64,000 bases of DNA. It comes from JAFMDF01 sp965222705 (lineage in GTDB: Bacteria; Bacteroidota; Bacteroidia; Chitinophagales; Saprospiraceae). The notes beneath the pieces were generated by a model. It saw only the letters and a list, made by a program, of their open reading frames with translations, had not been told where the DNA came from and searched no databases. Location: contig CBDCUO010000016.1 of assembly GCA_965222705.1 (NCBI GenBank), forward strand, positions 248,001 through 312,000, given 5' to 3'. A program made the position numbers and the translations under genes. Positions 1 through 8,347 of the stretch are shown in pieces (position 1 is the stretch's first letter; each line of letters begins with the position of its first letter).

Positions 1-1099
1 AACTGGCTACCACCATTCCTGTCCTAAAGCCCAAAAACAAAAGCATAACTACCAAAACAATAACGACCGACTGGATAACATTTCCAATAAAATCTGACAC
101 TTTTGTTTCTACATAATAATCTTGTGCTGCAGTGCGGCTTAATTTTAAGCCAATTGGCAAAGAGTTATTATAAAAAGCAACTTTTTCGTCGATTACCTCC
201 CCTAAACGAATCAAATTAGCCCCTTCTTTCAATGCAATAGAAATTGCTAATCCCGGGTTGCCATTAATTCTTACAAGTTGATCGGTAGGCGTTTTATAAG
301 CACGAGTAATCTTTGCTATATCTCCCAACTCTACACTCGTGCCGCTTTGTCCAACAGGAATTAATGTTCTTTTTAAATCTCCGACCGATTCGTAATTTCC
401 GGTGGGTTCTAAAACGATTCTTTCATTTTCTAAACTGACCTGCCCGCCGGGAAAAACGATATTGGTGCCGGCAATAATGTTTTGCAATTGCCCTGCGGTT
501 AGTCCAATTTCTGCTAGGCGAGCATTTTCAAATTCTACATAAATTTGCTCTTCCTGAATACCGCTGATTTCCACCTCAGAAGCATCTCTTAATTTAATCA
601 AATCGTCCCGAATATCTTTAGCATATTCTTTTAGCTCTGCATAGGCATAACCATCCCCCTCTAGTCCAAGCATAATGCCATAAACCACTCCCAAACCATC
701 ATCTTGCACATTTGGTCCTCGGATTCCCTGGGGTAACTGATCTTTTATACTATCAATTTTTCTTCTAAGTCGGTCCCAAATTGCCTGTAAGTTCTCTTTT
801 CTTATATCTGGCGTCACGGATACACTCACTATGGACAAGCCAGTTCTTGATTCACTTGTTACATCCCTTAATTCAGGCAATTCTTGGGCGACTTTTTCAA
901 TTTTATCTGTAATTAGTTCTTCCACTCGCTCGGGGGAAGCGCCAGGGAATTCTGTTACCACCGTACATACCCGAATAGTAAAAGGAGGCATAGCATCTCG
1001 CGATAATTGATTATAAGCCAATAAGCCCATCCCCAAAATAACCAGTAAAACCATTAAAGTTACCCGATTATTATCTATTGCTATTTTGGTTAAATTCAT
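1..1099 (-). CDS. RND efflux transporter, inner-membrane pump (N-terminal part; runs off window)
   Basis: N-terminal 366 residues of an AcrB/MexB-like resistance-nodulation-division pump, which uses proton flow to expel compounds from the periplasm or inner membrane. The reading frame is open to base 1, so the C-terminus lies outside the window. The start is ATG at 1099; the first 30 residues form the usual TM1 (VTLMVLLVILGMGLLAY), followed by a porter domain with the typical SPERVEELI segment and, at the edge of the window, the start of TM2 (VIVLVVMLLFLG). It lies 25 bp after the membrane fusion protein stop, so the order channel, adaptor, pump forms one operon. Family membership is secure; the substrate cannot be told. 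Confidence 0.9.
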   Translation of the reverse strand, partial: MNLTKIAIDNNRVTLMVLLVILGMGLLAYNQLSRDAMPPFTIRVCTVVTEFPGASPERVEELITDKIEKVAQELPELRDVTSESRTGLSIVSVSVTPDIRKENLQAIWDRLRRKIDSIKDQLPQGIRGPNVQDDGLGVVYGIMLGLEGDGYAYAELKEYAKDIRDDLIKLRDASEVEISGIQEEQIYVEFENARLAEIGLTAGQLQNIIAGTNIVFPGGQVSLENERIVLEPTGNYESVGDLKRTLIPVGQSGTSVELGDIAKITRAYKTPTDQLVRINGNPGLAISIALKEGANLIRLGEVIDEKVAFYNNSLPIGLKLSRTAAQDYYVETKVSDFIGNVIQSVVIVLVVMLLFLGFRTGMVVAS

Positions 1100-1124
1100 T
1101 TTGGTCCATTATTTTTAAGTGCTT

Positions 1125-2255
1125 CTATTCTTCTTCTAGCAACTTTACTTCCATTCCATTCAATAAAGATTTCAGACCCGCAGTAGCCACTAAGTCTCCT
1201 TCTTTTAAACCATTTTTAATTTCAAAACCTGACTGTAGGAGCGTTCCTATTTCAATGGTTTGTTTTTTAACTCTATATGTTTGGTCTTCTCTATTCAATA
1301 CAAATACAAAATTGCCCTCCGTTCCTTCTCCAATTGCCTGAACAGGAACTACCAAATATTGCTTGTTGGAACCTACCTCTCCAAATTGAAAGAGGACATT
1401 CGCTGCCATGCCAGGTCGAATATCTTTAGAAGGCTCATTTATTTTTACAATAACTGGATAAGTCGCACCAGTAGTAGAGCTAAAACTCACTTCGCTGATC
1501 GTTCCTTTGAAGTCCGTATCGGGGATAGCCGAAAAATTAATCGTTACAATTTGTCCTTTTTTGATACGGGAAATAAAGGTTTCTGGAATGCCCACCATCA
1601 CTTCCGGATTTTGTTCTGCACTTAAAATAGCGATGGGATTTCCAGCGCCCACTAATTCATTTTCTTCCGCATTAACAGCAGTTATAATCCCGGAAAAGGG
1701 AGCTGACAAACGCGCATAATTTACTTGATTTTTGGCAGCTTCTACTTGTTTTTGCGACGCCGTTACTTGAGCAAGTGCTGCGGCTTGTTGTGATTGAGCA
1801 GCTTCATAGCTGGCTTTTGCTTGCTCATACTCACTCAAAGGCACGCTATTATTTTCGTATAATTTTTCTATCCGCTCATAAGTAGATCTTGTCGTAACTA
1901 ATTGAGTCTCTGCAGATTTAATCTGGGTCTCTGCACTTTTTAATTGGGCAACTGCCTGGTCGTATTGTACACTATAATCCAGTGCATCCAAGCGAGCAAT
2001 TAGCTGTCCTCTGCGCACTCTATCCCCCACTTTTATTTTCAAATCAGCTATTGTTCCCGCTACTTTAAAACTTAAGTGCGAGGCCTTATTAGATTGAGCA
2101 ATCCCCGAAAAAATCTGCGTTTCTGCACTTCCCGTTTTAATTACTTTTCCATATCTGACAGGGCGTAAACCTGGCTCTGCTTGAAGGATTTTTTTTTCTT
2201 TGCATTGTAAAAAAGATAAGGAGATAAACAGACATATAATAGGATTGATTTTCAT
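1125..2255 (-). CDS. RND efflux periplasmic adaptor (membrane fusion lipoprotein)
   Basis: A 376-residue HlyD/AcrA-type adaptor linking the inner-membrane pump to the outer-membrane channel. The N-terminus is a lipoprotein signal with lipobox SFLQC (Cys18), so it is probably anchored by a lipid. A barrel/lipoyl half-motif (KVAGTIADLKIKVGDRVRRG) is followed by a long Ala/Gln-rich coiled-coil hairpin (about residues 75-165), the second lipoyl half (LSAPFSGIITAVNAEENELV) and a beta-barrel plus membrane-proximal domain. It sits 45 bp downstream of the TolC-fusion gene and 25 bp upstream of the pump gene, as expected for a tripartite system. Confidence 0.92.
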   Translation of the reverse strand: MKINPIICLFISLSFLQCKEKKILQAEPGLRPVRYGKVIKTGSAETQIFSGIAQSNKASHLSFKVAGTIADLKIKVGDRVRRGQLIARLDALDYSVQYDQAVAQLKSAETQIKSAETQLVTTRSTYERIEKLYENNSVPLSEYEQAKASYEAAQSQQAAALAQVTASQKQVEAAKNQVNYARLSAPFSGIITAVNAEENELVGAGNPIAILSAEQNPEVMVGIPETFISRIKKGQIVTINFSAIPDTDFKGTISEVSFSSTTGATYPVIVKINEPSKDIRPGMAANVLFQFGEVGSNKQYLVVPVQAIGEGTEGNFVFVLNREDQTYRVKKQTIEIGTLLQSGFEIKNGLKEGDLVATAGLKSLLNGMEVKLLEEE

Positions 2256-2300
2256 AATAAACTTTTCTCTCTTTAAAAATATGGTGCTTTAAATAAGTCT

Positions 2301-4673
2301 TCATTTCCTTATTCGCTCTTTTGCCGTAATAAAAAAAATCAACCTTTCAAAAAAGCTATCTTGCTCTTCGGGAGTGGACAAAAAATAATAGTATCCAGTT
2401 GCCCGCTCTACCAGAAGGAAATCGGTTATAAACTGATAAATGGCATTGATGGCAGCTATTTCTGTTTGTAAAGCCGCATTTTGGGCATCAATCAAAGCTG
2501 TAATTTGTACCAAGCCTTGTGAGTAAGCATCCTGAACAATATCAAAATTAGCCTTGCCTGCATCAGCCGCTTCTCTGGAAAGCTCAACTCGAGAATAAGA
2601 AGCTCCTGCTATTTCTATAGCTGCTCTCACCCTGAGTTCTAACTGATTTTGTAAGTTGACTTTTTGACTCTTTATTTGTTGAATGCTAAGCCGGGATTGT
2701 TCTACGTTAAATCGGCGTTTCCCCCCTTGCATAATAGGATATTGGAGGCCTAATCCCAGGCTCCATTGTGCTTTATTAGTTGCAGGAGGCAAGTCCCCAA
2801 CGACCTCAAATTTTTTCAATGTTTGGTCTACTGTTCCAGAGAGAACCGCTGCGGGCAAATAAAAAGCCCGCTCTTGAGATCGCTGCAATCGCTGTTGGGC
2901 AGCAATAGAAAGGTCCAACTGTTTTAGCTCTGGCAAATGAACAATTGCCTCTTTTACTAAAAAATCAGAAAAGGTCGCCAAATCTCCATAATTATTAATT
3001 AAAGTAAACATTCTGGGGTCCGTCACCACTAACATCTGGTCCTCCAAAGTCACTTCTTCTGTTTGAAACGCTTCGTTTATCGGCCGATTGAGCAATTGGT
3101 TTAATCGGTATTTAGCTTGCTGGAGTTGTGCATTGGCATCATTTAAATCAATATTTTTCAGAGCTAATTCTGATTGCCAACGATACAAATCGCTCGCTCC
3201 AGCATAACCAACCGCTTCTTTTGCCTTTGAAATATTATAATTTTCTCTGGTAACTGCTACATTTTCATTTTGAATTTGAACAAAAGTTTTTGCCTTTAAT
3301 ATGTCCAAATATGCACTAGCCACATCCACTACGACATCTAATTGGGTTTGCTCTAATTCTTCTTCCCTGCCTTGTTTTAATAGCTTTTGAATGGTGATAT
3401 TAGCCAACGCTGGCTCTGAAAAAATAACCTGAGAAAGCGAACCGCTTGCCAGCCAATTCAAGCGACCCTGTGTGCCAAAAGAACTAGCAGCCCGATTTTC
3501 ATCAATCAAGGCCAGGCTGGTAGATACATCTACCTGGGGGCGCAATTCTGCTCTTGCAAGATCGAGGTCCGTTTGGGCAATCTGAGGATTTAGGCTACTT
3601 ATTTTTAGATCGAGGTTATTTTGCAATCCTTCGATTATAGCGCTTTTTAAACTTAATTTTCTATCCGTATTTATTTCGTGTAAGTTCAATAAAGTCGCTG
3701 ATGCCATGAAGTCAAAATCGGGATAGACGCTAGAAGCAGCGGCAGCGGCCATGTTGATCAGCAAATCTTCGCTATAAGTAGGAATTAAGACCGGTAAATT
3801 GGCAGGGTTTTCTCCTTCCACAATTTTCAATACGTTAATCGCAATTCGACGGGGCAGTCGTTGGATATTGGTATGTGCGTCGTAGCCTAATAAAGCCCCT
3901 TTTTCTAAATACTCCAAGCCCAACAAAGCTACAGAAGCCAAACCGCGATCATTAATTGCTTGGAAGAAACGACTTAGCCCTTGCTCACTGATCTCGTCAT
4001 AAATAGGTAAGGCATAAATAGCATTTATATCTGGCGATATGCCCGACAGTGTGTTTTCCACGGAGCCGGCAAAAGGAATAATGGTATAAGACACTCCTAA
4101 TCCCGTGCATATTTTGCCAACCAATTGGCTCAAAAAAGGCATATAAGTAATTAAATTACTCCCCCCAATGATGCCTATTTTTTTAAATGATTTCAATCTA
4201 TACAAAGCCTTAATGTCCCGCTCCATGCTAAATGGAGATTGTACATAGGTAAAATTGTTAAGTCCAGAACTACCTTTGGTAGTCAAAGGAATTTGCTGTA
4301 ATTCTCTATCAATGATAATACTGGCTATGGCTGGTTTCGGATAATTCTTTAGGTTCGCCAATACACTTGAACTCATGACTCCAATACTTATTACTATGTC
4401 AATATTGGGGTCTGCAAAGGCTTGTTCAAAGGCTGTCTGCATTTTTGACAAATCATAGTTGGTATAATTGGTTTCGAAATTAATATCCAGCTTGTTTTTT
4501 AAAAGCATTCCAATTTCTTCCCTAACTTTTTCCTCAAACCAAGAAGCATCGCTTTCTGCGTCTGGATTTTCAGAAACCAAACTGATTGTCAATGTCTTTT
4601 GGGCTAGGCTATTGCCAGAAATACTAAAGTAAAAGATAAGTAGTAGAAAAATAATCGGTGTAGGTCTTCTCAT
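2301..4673 (-). CDS. Fusion of ABC substrate-binding-like domain to TolC-family outer-membrane channel
   Basis: About 790 residues, nearly twice the usual TolC length. After a signal peptide (hydrophobic stretch ending ...NSLAQ), residues about 25-335 look like the periplasmic ABC_sub_bind family (TrpX-like): alternating beta/alpha segments such as DIVISIGVMSSSVLAN, KKIGIIGGSNLITY and AIYALPIYDEIS. From about residue 345 the protein is a TolC/OEP channel with two long helical repeats (LKSAIIEGLQNNLDLK; PELKQLDLSIAAQQRLQRSQ). I chose ATG 4673 over the upstream GTG at 4691 because it begins a clean signal peptide. It is the first gene of the efflux operon. The two-domain reading rests on sequence pattern only. 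Confidence 0.82.
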   Translation of the reverse strand: MRRPTPIIFLLLIFYFSISGNSLAQKTLTISLVSENPDAESDASWFEEKVREEIGMLLKNKLDINFETNYTNYDLSKMQTAFEQAFADPNIDIVISIGVMSSSVLANLKNYPKPAIASIIIDRELQQIPLTTKGSSGLNNFTYVQSPFSMERDIKALYRLKSFKKIGIIGGSNLITYMPFLSQLVGKICTGLGVSYTIIPFAGSVENTLSGISPDINAIYALPIYDEISEQGLSRFFQAINDRGLASVALLGLEYLEKGALLGYDAHTNIQRLPRRIAINVLKIVEGENPANLPVLIPTYSEDLLINMAAAAASSVYPDFDFMASATLLNLHEINTDRKLSLKSAIIEGLQNNLDLKISSLNPQIAQTDLDLARAELRPQVDVSTSLALIDENRAASSFGTQGRLNWLASGSLSQVIFSEPALANITIQKLLKQGREEELEQTQLDVVVDVASAYLDILKAKTFVQIQNENVAVTRENYNISKAKEAVGYAGASDLYRWQSELALKNIDLNDANAQLQQAKYRLNQLLNRPINEAFQTEEVTLEDQMLVVTDPRMFTLINNYGDLATFSDFLVKEAIVHLPELKQLDLSIAAQQRLQRSQERAFYLPAAVLSGTVDQTLKKFEVVGDLPPATNKAQWSLGLGLQYPIMQGGKRRFNVEQSRLSIQQIKSQKVNLQNQLELRVRAAIEIAGASYSRVELSREAADAGKANFDIVQDAYSQGLVQITALIDAQNAALQTEIAAINAIYQFITDFLLVERATGYYYFLSTPEEQDSFFERLIFFITAKERIRK

Positions 4674-4853
4674 AAAAAATTTATTTCTCACACGATAGAT
4701 ATGGTCAATGGTGCAAACGGCAATTTCTCAAAAATTAATAGGAAGTTAAAATTTAGCAGCTAAATTACAAAAGATTTTGGTATACTCCAGATAGTATTTT
4801 TAAACTCTATTTCTTTTGTATTTCCCTGCAAAACAAGAGTTAGCGGTTATAAT

Positions 4854-6335
4854 TTACAAGCCCTTCAATGCTTCCAAAACTTCTCTTTCCTGTTCCATGG
4901 CTCCGATGATTATGGGAGAGGCTACCCTGGCCTCACAATTTGCAATTCCACATCGCTCGCACGTCGTGTGAACCTCTCTGTATTTCAAAGCTGGATCACT
5001 TAGAAAATGAAAAATACTTTTTAGGTGAGGATTGACTAATAAACCCAGTGTGACACTCACGCCATTCCCAGGCTGCCTAAAAGCAGATTTGGCAAGGGAA
5101 ATGCAAAGATACTCCTTATCCGTTCCCCAATATTTAGAAATTTGGGCATCTGCAACGATAGTCGTTTTGTTTTTTTCCGCTTTTTTAAAATGCAGTTCTT
5201 TAATACTGGTAATGGATACCCAGCGATTGCAATAATGTTCATTTAGTTCATTATTATATGGATTGTGCAATTGGGCCAAATGGAGGTCTTTAGTCATATT
5301 GAAAGACTTCAAATCTTTACTGCCCGATAGGCGAATGAAAAATAAATCTTCAATACCGAAATGATGTGGAAGGATATTGGTCAATCGTTGCAAAAGCATT
5401 TCCGAGGTTACATTGTACTTTTTCAATAGGTTTAAAAACAAATTGGGTGACCAGGTATTTTCACGAGCAATAGTCTTAATATCTACTGCCAAAGTCAATT
5501 CATCCATTAAAAGAGCTGCTGCAAAATGCGAAGCTTTGTAATTATTGAGAAGCTTCTCAAAGGAATCAATTTGGATGATTGTTGTTTCATATGGTCGCTC
5601 TTTTAGATCTAAATATTGAAAGCCTAGCTCTCTTGCCAGCAAAAAATTTTCTTGCGCTTCTGACAAGTCTATCTGCAAATGCAATGTCTTGTTTTCCAAA
5701 TCGAAATAAGAGCGAATATTTTTGAGGATCATCTTATCCGCCAATTGTTGCTTTTCTACTTCAATGCCATACAACTCTTTTAATTCATCCGCTAAAAAAT
5801 TACTCGTATAGGGCAAGGTTCCCTTAATAGAAAAGGTGTTTTTAAAATCCTTTACTGCCTGTTCTAACTCTGGAAAATAATTATTGTGCATATCCTGGTA
5901 GGAGCGTAGAGCTTCCAGGTAAAATTGCGCTTCATCCACTTGATAATTGCGAGCAATTTTAAAAATGGTAGAAATAAAAGCATTGACCTTGTCTGGTGTT
6001 TGGGTAAATAATTCCAGCAGCTTTTCCAGACTAATTCCAAATTCCTTCAAGGGGAATAATTTAAAAAATTTGGAATGGAGCAGGTCGATGATTGGCTGCA
6101 ATTTTTTAGACGCATTGGTCGCCACCATATAATTATAATCTACTTCTAAAGCACTGGCTATAGCTGTAATTTTATCCGGCTTGGGATAACGCTTACCTTT
6201 TTCAATATCATTCAGATAAGAAGTGGAAAGTCCTGTTTGGTCAGCCAGTTCTTGATAAGACAAGTTCTTCTGTTGGCGCAAATAGCGCACTTTAAAACCA
6301 AAAATAAGACGGATGATTTGATTATTGGTCAGCAT
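4854..6335 (-). CDS. XRE-family regulator with IrrE-like and DUF2083-like domains (RamB/ScfR type)
   Basis: A 493-residue regulator. Residues about 8-65 form a Cro/CI helix-turn-helix (LSYQELADQTGLSTSYLNDI). A long alpha-helical region contains a degenerate IrrE/ImmA motif: where active peptidases have HExxH, this protein reads FLLARELGFQYL, so both zinc histidines are missing and proteolysis is unlikely. The C-terminus has a cysteine cluster (TTCERCGIANCEARVASP) like that of the short-chain acyl-CoA-responsive ScfR family. Known members (RamB, PrpR, MccR) control glyoxylate, propionate or acyl-CoA pathways. Its position divergent from aceB-aceA, with a strong inverted repeat between, suggests it controls them; that is inference. 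Confidence 0.85.
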   Translation of the reverse strand: MLTNNQIIRLIFGFKVRYLRQQKNLSYQELADQTGLSTSYLNDIEKGKRYPKPDKITAIASALEVDYNYMVATNASKKLQPIIDLLHSKFFKLFPLKEFGISLEKLLELFTQTPDKVNAFISTIFKIARNYQVDEAQFYLEALRSYQDMHNNYFPELEQAVKDFKNTFSIKGTLPYTSNFLADELKELYGIEVEKQQLADKMILKNIRSYFDLENKTLHLQIDLSEAQENFLLARELGFQYLDLKERPYETTIIQIDSFEKLLNNYKASHFAAALLMDELTLAVDIKTIARENTWSPNLFLNLLKKYNVTSEMLLQRLTNILPHHFGIEDLFFIRLSGSKDLKSFNMTKDLHLAQLHNPYNNELNEHYCNRWVSITSIKELHFKKAEKNKTTIVADAQISKYWGTDKEYLCISLAKSAFRQPGNGVSVTLGLLVNPHLKSIFHFLSDPALKYREVHTTCERCGIANCEARVASPIIIGAMEQEREVLEALKGL

Positions 6336-6350
6336 TCAAATGGGTTGAGA

Positions 6351-6393
6351 TACAACGGCTTTAGCCTATTGAAGCTATCTGAAGCCCGTTGTA
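6351..6393. repeat. Imperfect inverted repeat in the leader of the XRE regulator
   Basis: The arms TACAACGG-CTT and AAGCCCGTTGTA can pair into a long hairpin, and a smaller palindrome GGCTTTAGCC lies inside the left arm. It starts 16 bp upstream of the regulator ATG, so it would lie in the 5' untranslated region. It resembles REP-type intergenic palindromes (compare the CGGGCT/AGCCCG palindrome near 50038). Confidence 0.45.
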
Positions 6394-6570
6394 CAATTAT
6401 TTTTTTAGAAAAAGATGTTTTTAAAAAATTCTTCTTTTGCAGCGAAAAGCCAATTTTTATTTCTTAAAAAATTATTTATACCAATAAAAATTTTACTCAT
6501 TAAAAAAAAATGAAAATTGGCTCCACAAATGTAATCATTTTTTCCATTGTTAGTAAAAAAATATTTTATA

Positions 6571-6612
6571 GCGGAATTTCCGCAATTAGACAATTTTTCA
6601 TATATTGCGGAA
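6571..6612. promoter_or_regulatory. Putative operator between the XRE regulator and aceB
   Basis: A perfect palindrome GCGGAATTTCCGC (6571-6583) overlaps a second perfect inverted repeat: TTCCGCAAT (6578-6586) and ATTGCGGAA (6604-6612), 17 bp apart. The right end is 30 bp before the aceB ATG. Three GCGGAA half-sites in a 307-bp divergent intergenic region that is otherwise very AT-rich make a likely binding site for the adjacent RamB/ScfR-like regulator; related regulators bind TTTGC-type inverted sites. Protein-DNA pairing is inferred. Confidence 0.6.
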
Positions 6613-6642
6613 TAAATAATTATTTTCAGTAAAAAACAAACG

Positions 6643-8253
6643 ATGAGTACCTTAACATTTGATACCTATCCAACTATTGAAGAGATAGAAATAGCTGCCT
6701 CTTTTTCAGAAGGCTATGAAACAATATTAACAACAGACGCACTGGGATTTTTAAAAGCCTTACACGTCCGCTTTAATGCTCGACGAAAAGAACTCTTGCA
6801 AAAAAGGCAAGAAAGACAAGCGGCTATTGATAACGGTCAAATGCCCAATTTTTTACCTACAACCAGGCACATTCGCGAAGGAAACTGGGTCGTTGCGCCC
6901 TTACCTGCAGATTTGCTGGACAGACGGGTAGAGATCACGGGTCCAGTGGACAGAAAAATGGTGATTAACGCATTGAATTCTGGTGCGAAGGTCTTTATGG
7001 CAGATTTTGAAGATAGCAATACGCCGAACTGGGATAATAATATTCAAGGACAAATTAATTTGCGGGATGCTATTATTAAAACCATTGATTTTACCAACCC
7101 AAAGAATGGAAAGTATTACCAATTAAAGGAAAAAACGGCTACGTTAATGGTGCGCCCGAGAGGTTGGCATCTGGAGGAAAAACACATCACTTATAATGGA
7201 GAAAATATGAGTGGCAGTTTGGTGGATTTTGGTTTATATTTCTATCATAATGCTTATAATCTAATCAAGAAGGGATCGGGGCCCTACTTTTATTTGCCCA
7301 AGATGGAAAGCCATTTAGAAGCCCGCTTGTGGAATGATGTTTTTGTCTATGCACAAGAAGCATTGGTTATTCCTCAAAAAACGATAAAAGCCACTGTATT
7401 AATCGAAACCATATTAGCCAGTTTTGAATTACACGAAATATTATACGAACTCCGAGACCATTCTGCCGGACTGAATTGCGGAAGGTGGGATTATATCTTT
7501 TCCTATATTAAGAAATTCCGCAATTTACCCGGTTTTGTCCTCCCCGACCGTGCCAAAGTCGGTATGACAACCCATTTTATGAGTGCTTATTCCCAATTGG
7601 TGATACAGACCTGTCACCAGCGAGGGGTGCATGCAATGGGAGGCATGGCTGCCCAAATTCCAATAAAAAATGATCCTGAAGCTAATGAGCAAGCATTGGA
7701 AAAAGTACGCAAAGACAAAATACTCGAAGTAAAAAATGGACACGACGGTACTTGGGTTGCTCATCCGGCATTGGTACAAGTGGCCAAGAAAGTATTTGAC
7801 CAATATATGCCTCAAAAAAATCAAATTAAAAATAAGCGCGCAGACGTTAATGTATCCGCCCAGGATTTAATTCAAGTTCCTAATGGGGCAATCACAGAAG
7901 AGGGACTGCGCATTAATATCAATGTTGGCATTTTGTATATCGAAAGCTGGTTACGAGGCAACGGGGCAGCAGCTATTTACAACCTGATGGAAGATGCCGC
8001 TACTGCCGAAATATCCAGAACACAAGTTTGGCAATGGATAAAAAACGAGGCTAAACTGGAAGATGGTAGGACAATTACCTATGACTTGTATCGAAAGTTA
8101 TTGCCCGAAGAACTGGAAAAAATAAAAACTTATGTAGGAGAAGCACAGTTTAAAAATGGCAAATTTGAAGATGCAGTACAATTATTTGATCGATTGGTCA
8201 AAGAGGAAGAATTTGTAGAATTCCTGACTTTACCTGCTTATGAAATGATTTAA
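6643..8253 (+). CDS. aceB: Malate synthase A
   Basis: Condenses glyoxylate with acetyl-CoA to malate, the second step of the glyoxylate shunt. It has 536 residues, the normal length for the A isoform. Recognisable segments: VFMADFEDSNTPNWDN, the RPRGWHLEEKHITY block, the family signature around RDHSAGLNCGRWDYIF, and the C-terminal catalytic Asp region (YIESWLRGNGAAAIYNLMED). aceA follows 94 bp downstream, so the two are probably co-transcribed. A palindromic operator lies just upstream. Confidence 0.97.
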   Translation: MSTLTFDTYPTIEEIEIAASFSEGYETILTTDALGFLKALHVRFNARRKELLQKRQERQAAIDNGQMPNFLPTTRHIREGNWVVAPLPADLLDRRVEITGPVDRKMVINALNSGAKVFMADFEDSNTPNWDNNIQGQINLRDAIIKTIDFTNPKNGKYYQLKEKTATLMVRPRGWHLEEKHITYNGENMSGSLVDFGLYFYHNAYNLIKKGSGPYFYLPKMESHLEARLWNDVFVYAQEALVIPQKTIKATVLIETILASFELHEILYELRDHSAGLNCGRWDYIFSYIKKFRNLPGFVLPDRAKVGMTTHFMSAYSQLVIQTCHQRGVHAMGGMAAQIPIKNDPEANEQALEKVRKDKILEVKNGHDGTWVAHPALVQVAKKVFDQYMPQKNQIKNKRADVNVSAQDLIQVPNGAITEEGLRININVGILYIESWLRGNGAAAIYNLMEDAATAEISRTQVWQWIKNEAKLEDGRTITYDLYRKLLPEELEKIKTYVGEAQFKNGKFEDAVQLFDRLVKEEEFVEFLTLPAYEMI

Positions 8254-8277
8254 AAAAAGCATTCTTTAATAAAAAAA

Positions 8278-8313
8278 CCTCTCCCCTGACATTTAGACAT
8301 GCGCGGGAAGAGG
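8278..8313 (+). other. Intercistronic stem-loop between aceB and aceA
   Basis: CCTCTCCC pairs with GGGAAGAGG (eight pairs with one bulged A) around a loop of about 18 nt. There is no U-tract after it, so it is more likely a processing or stability element than a terminator. This is a structural reading only. Confidence 0.4.
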
Positions 8314-8347
8314 ACGATCATAAATTAAATTATACAAAATTAAGAAA

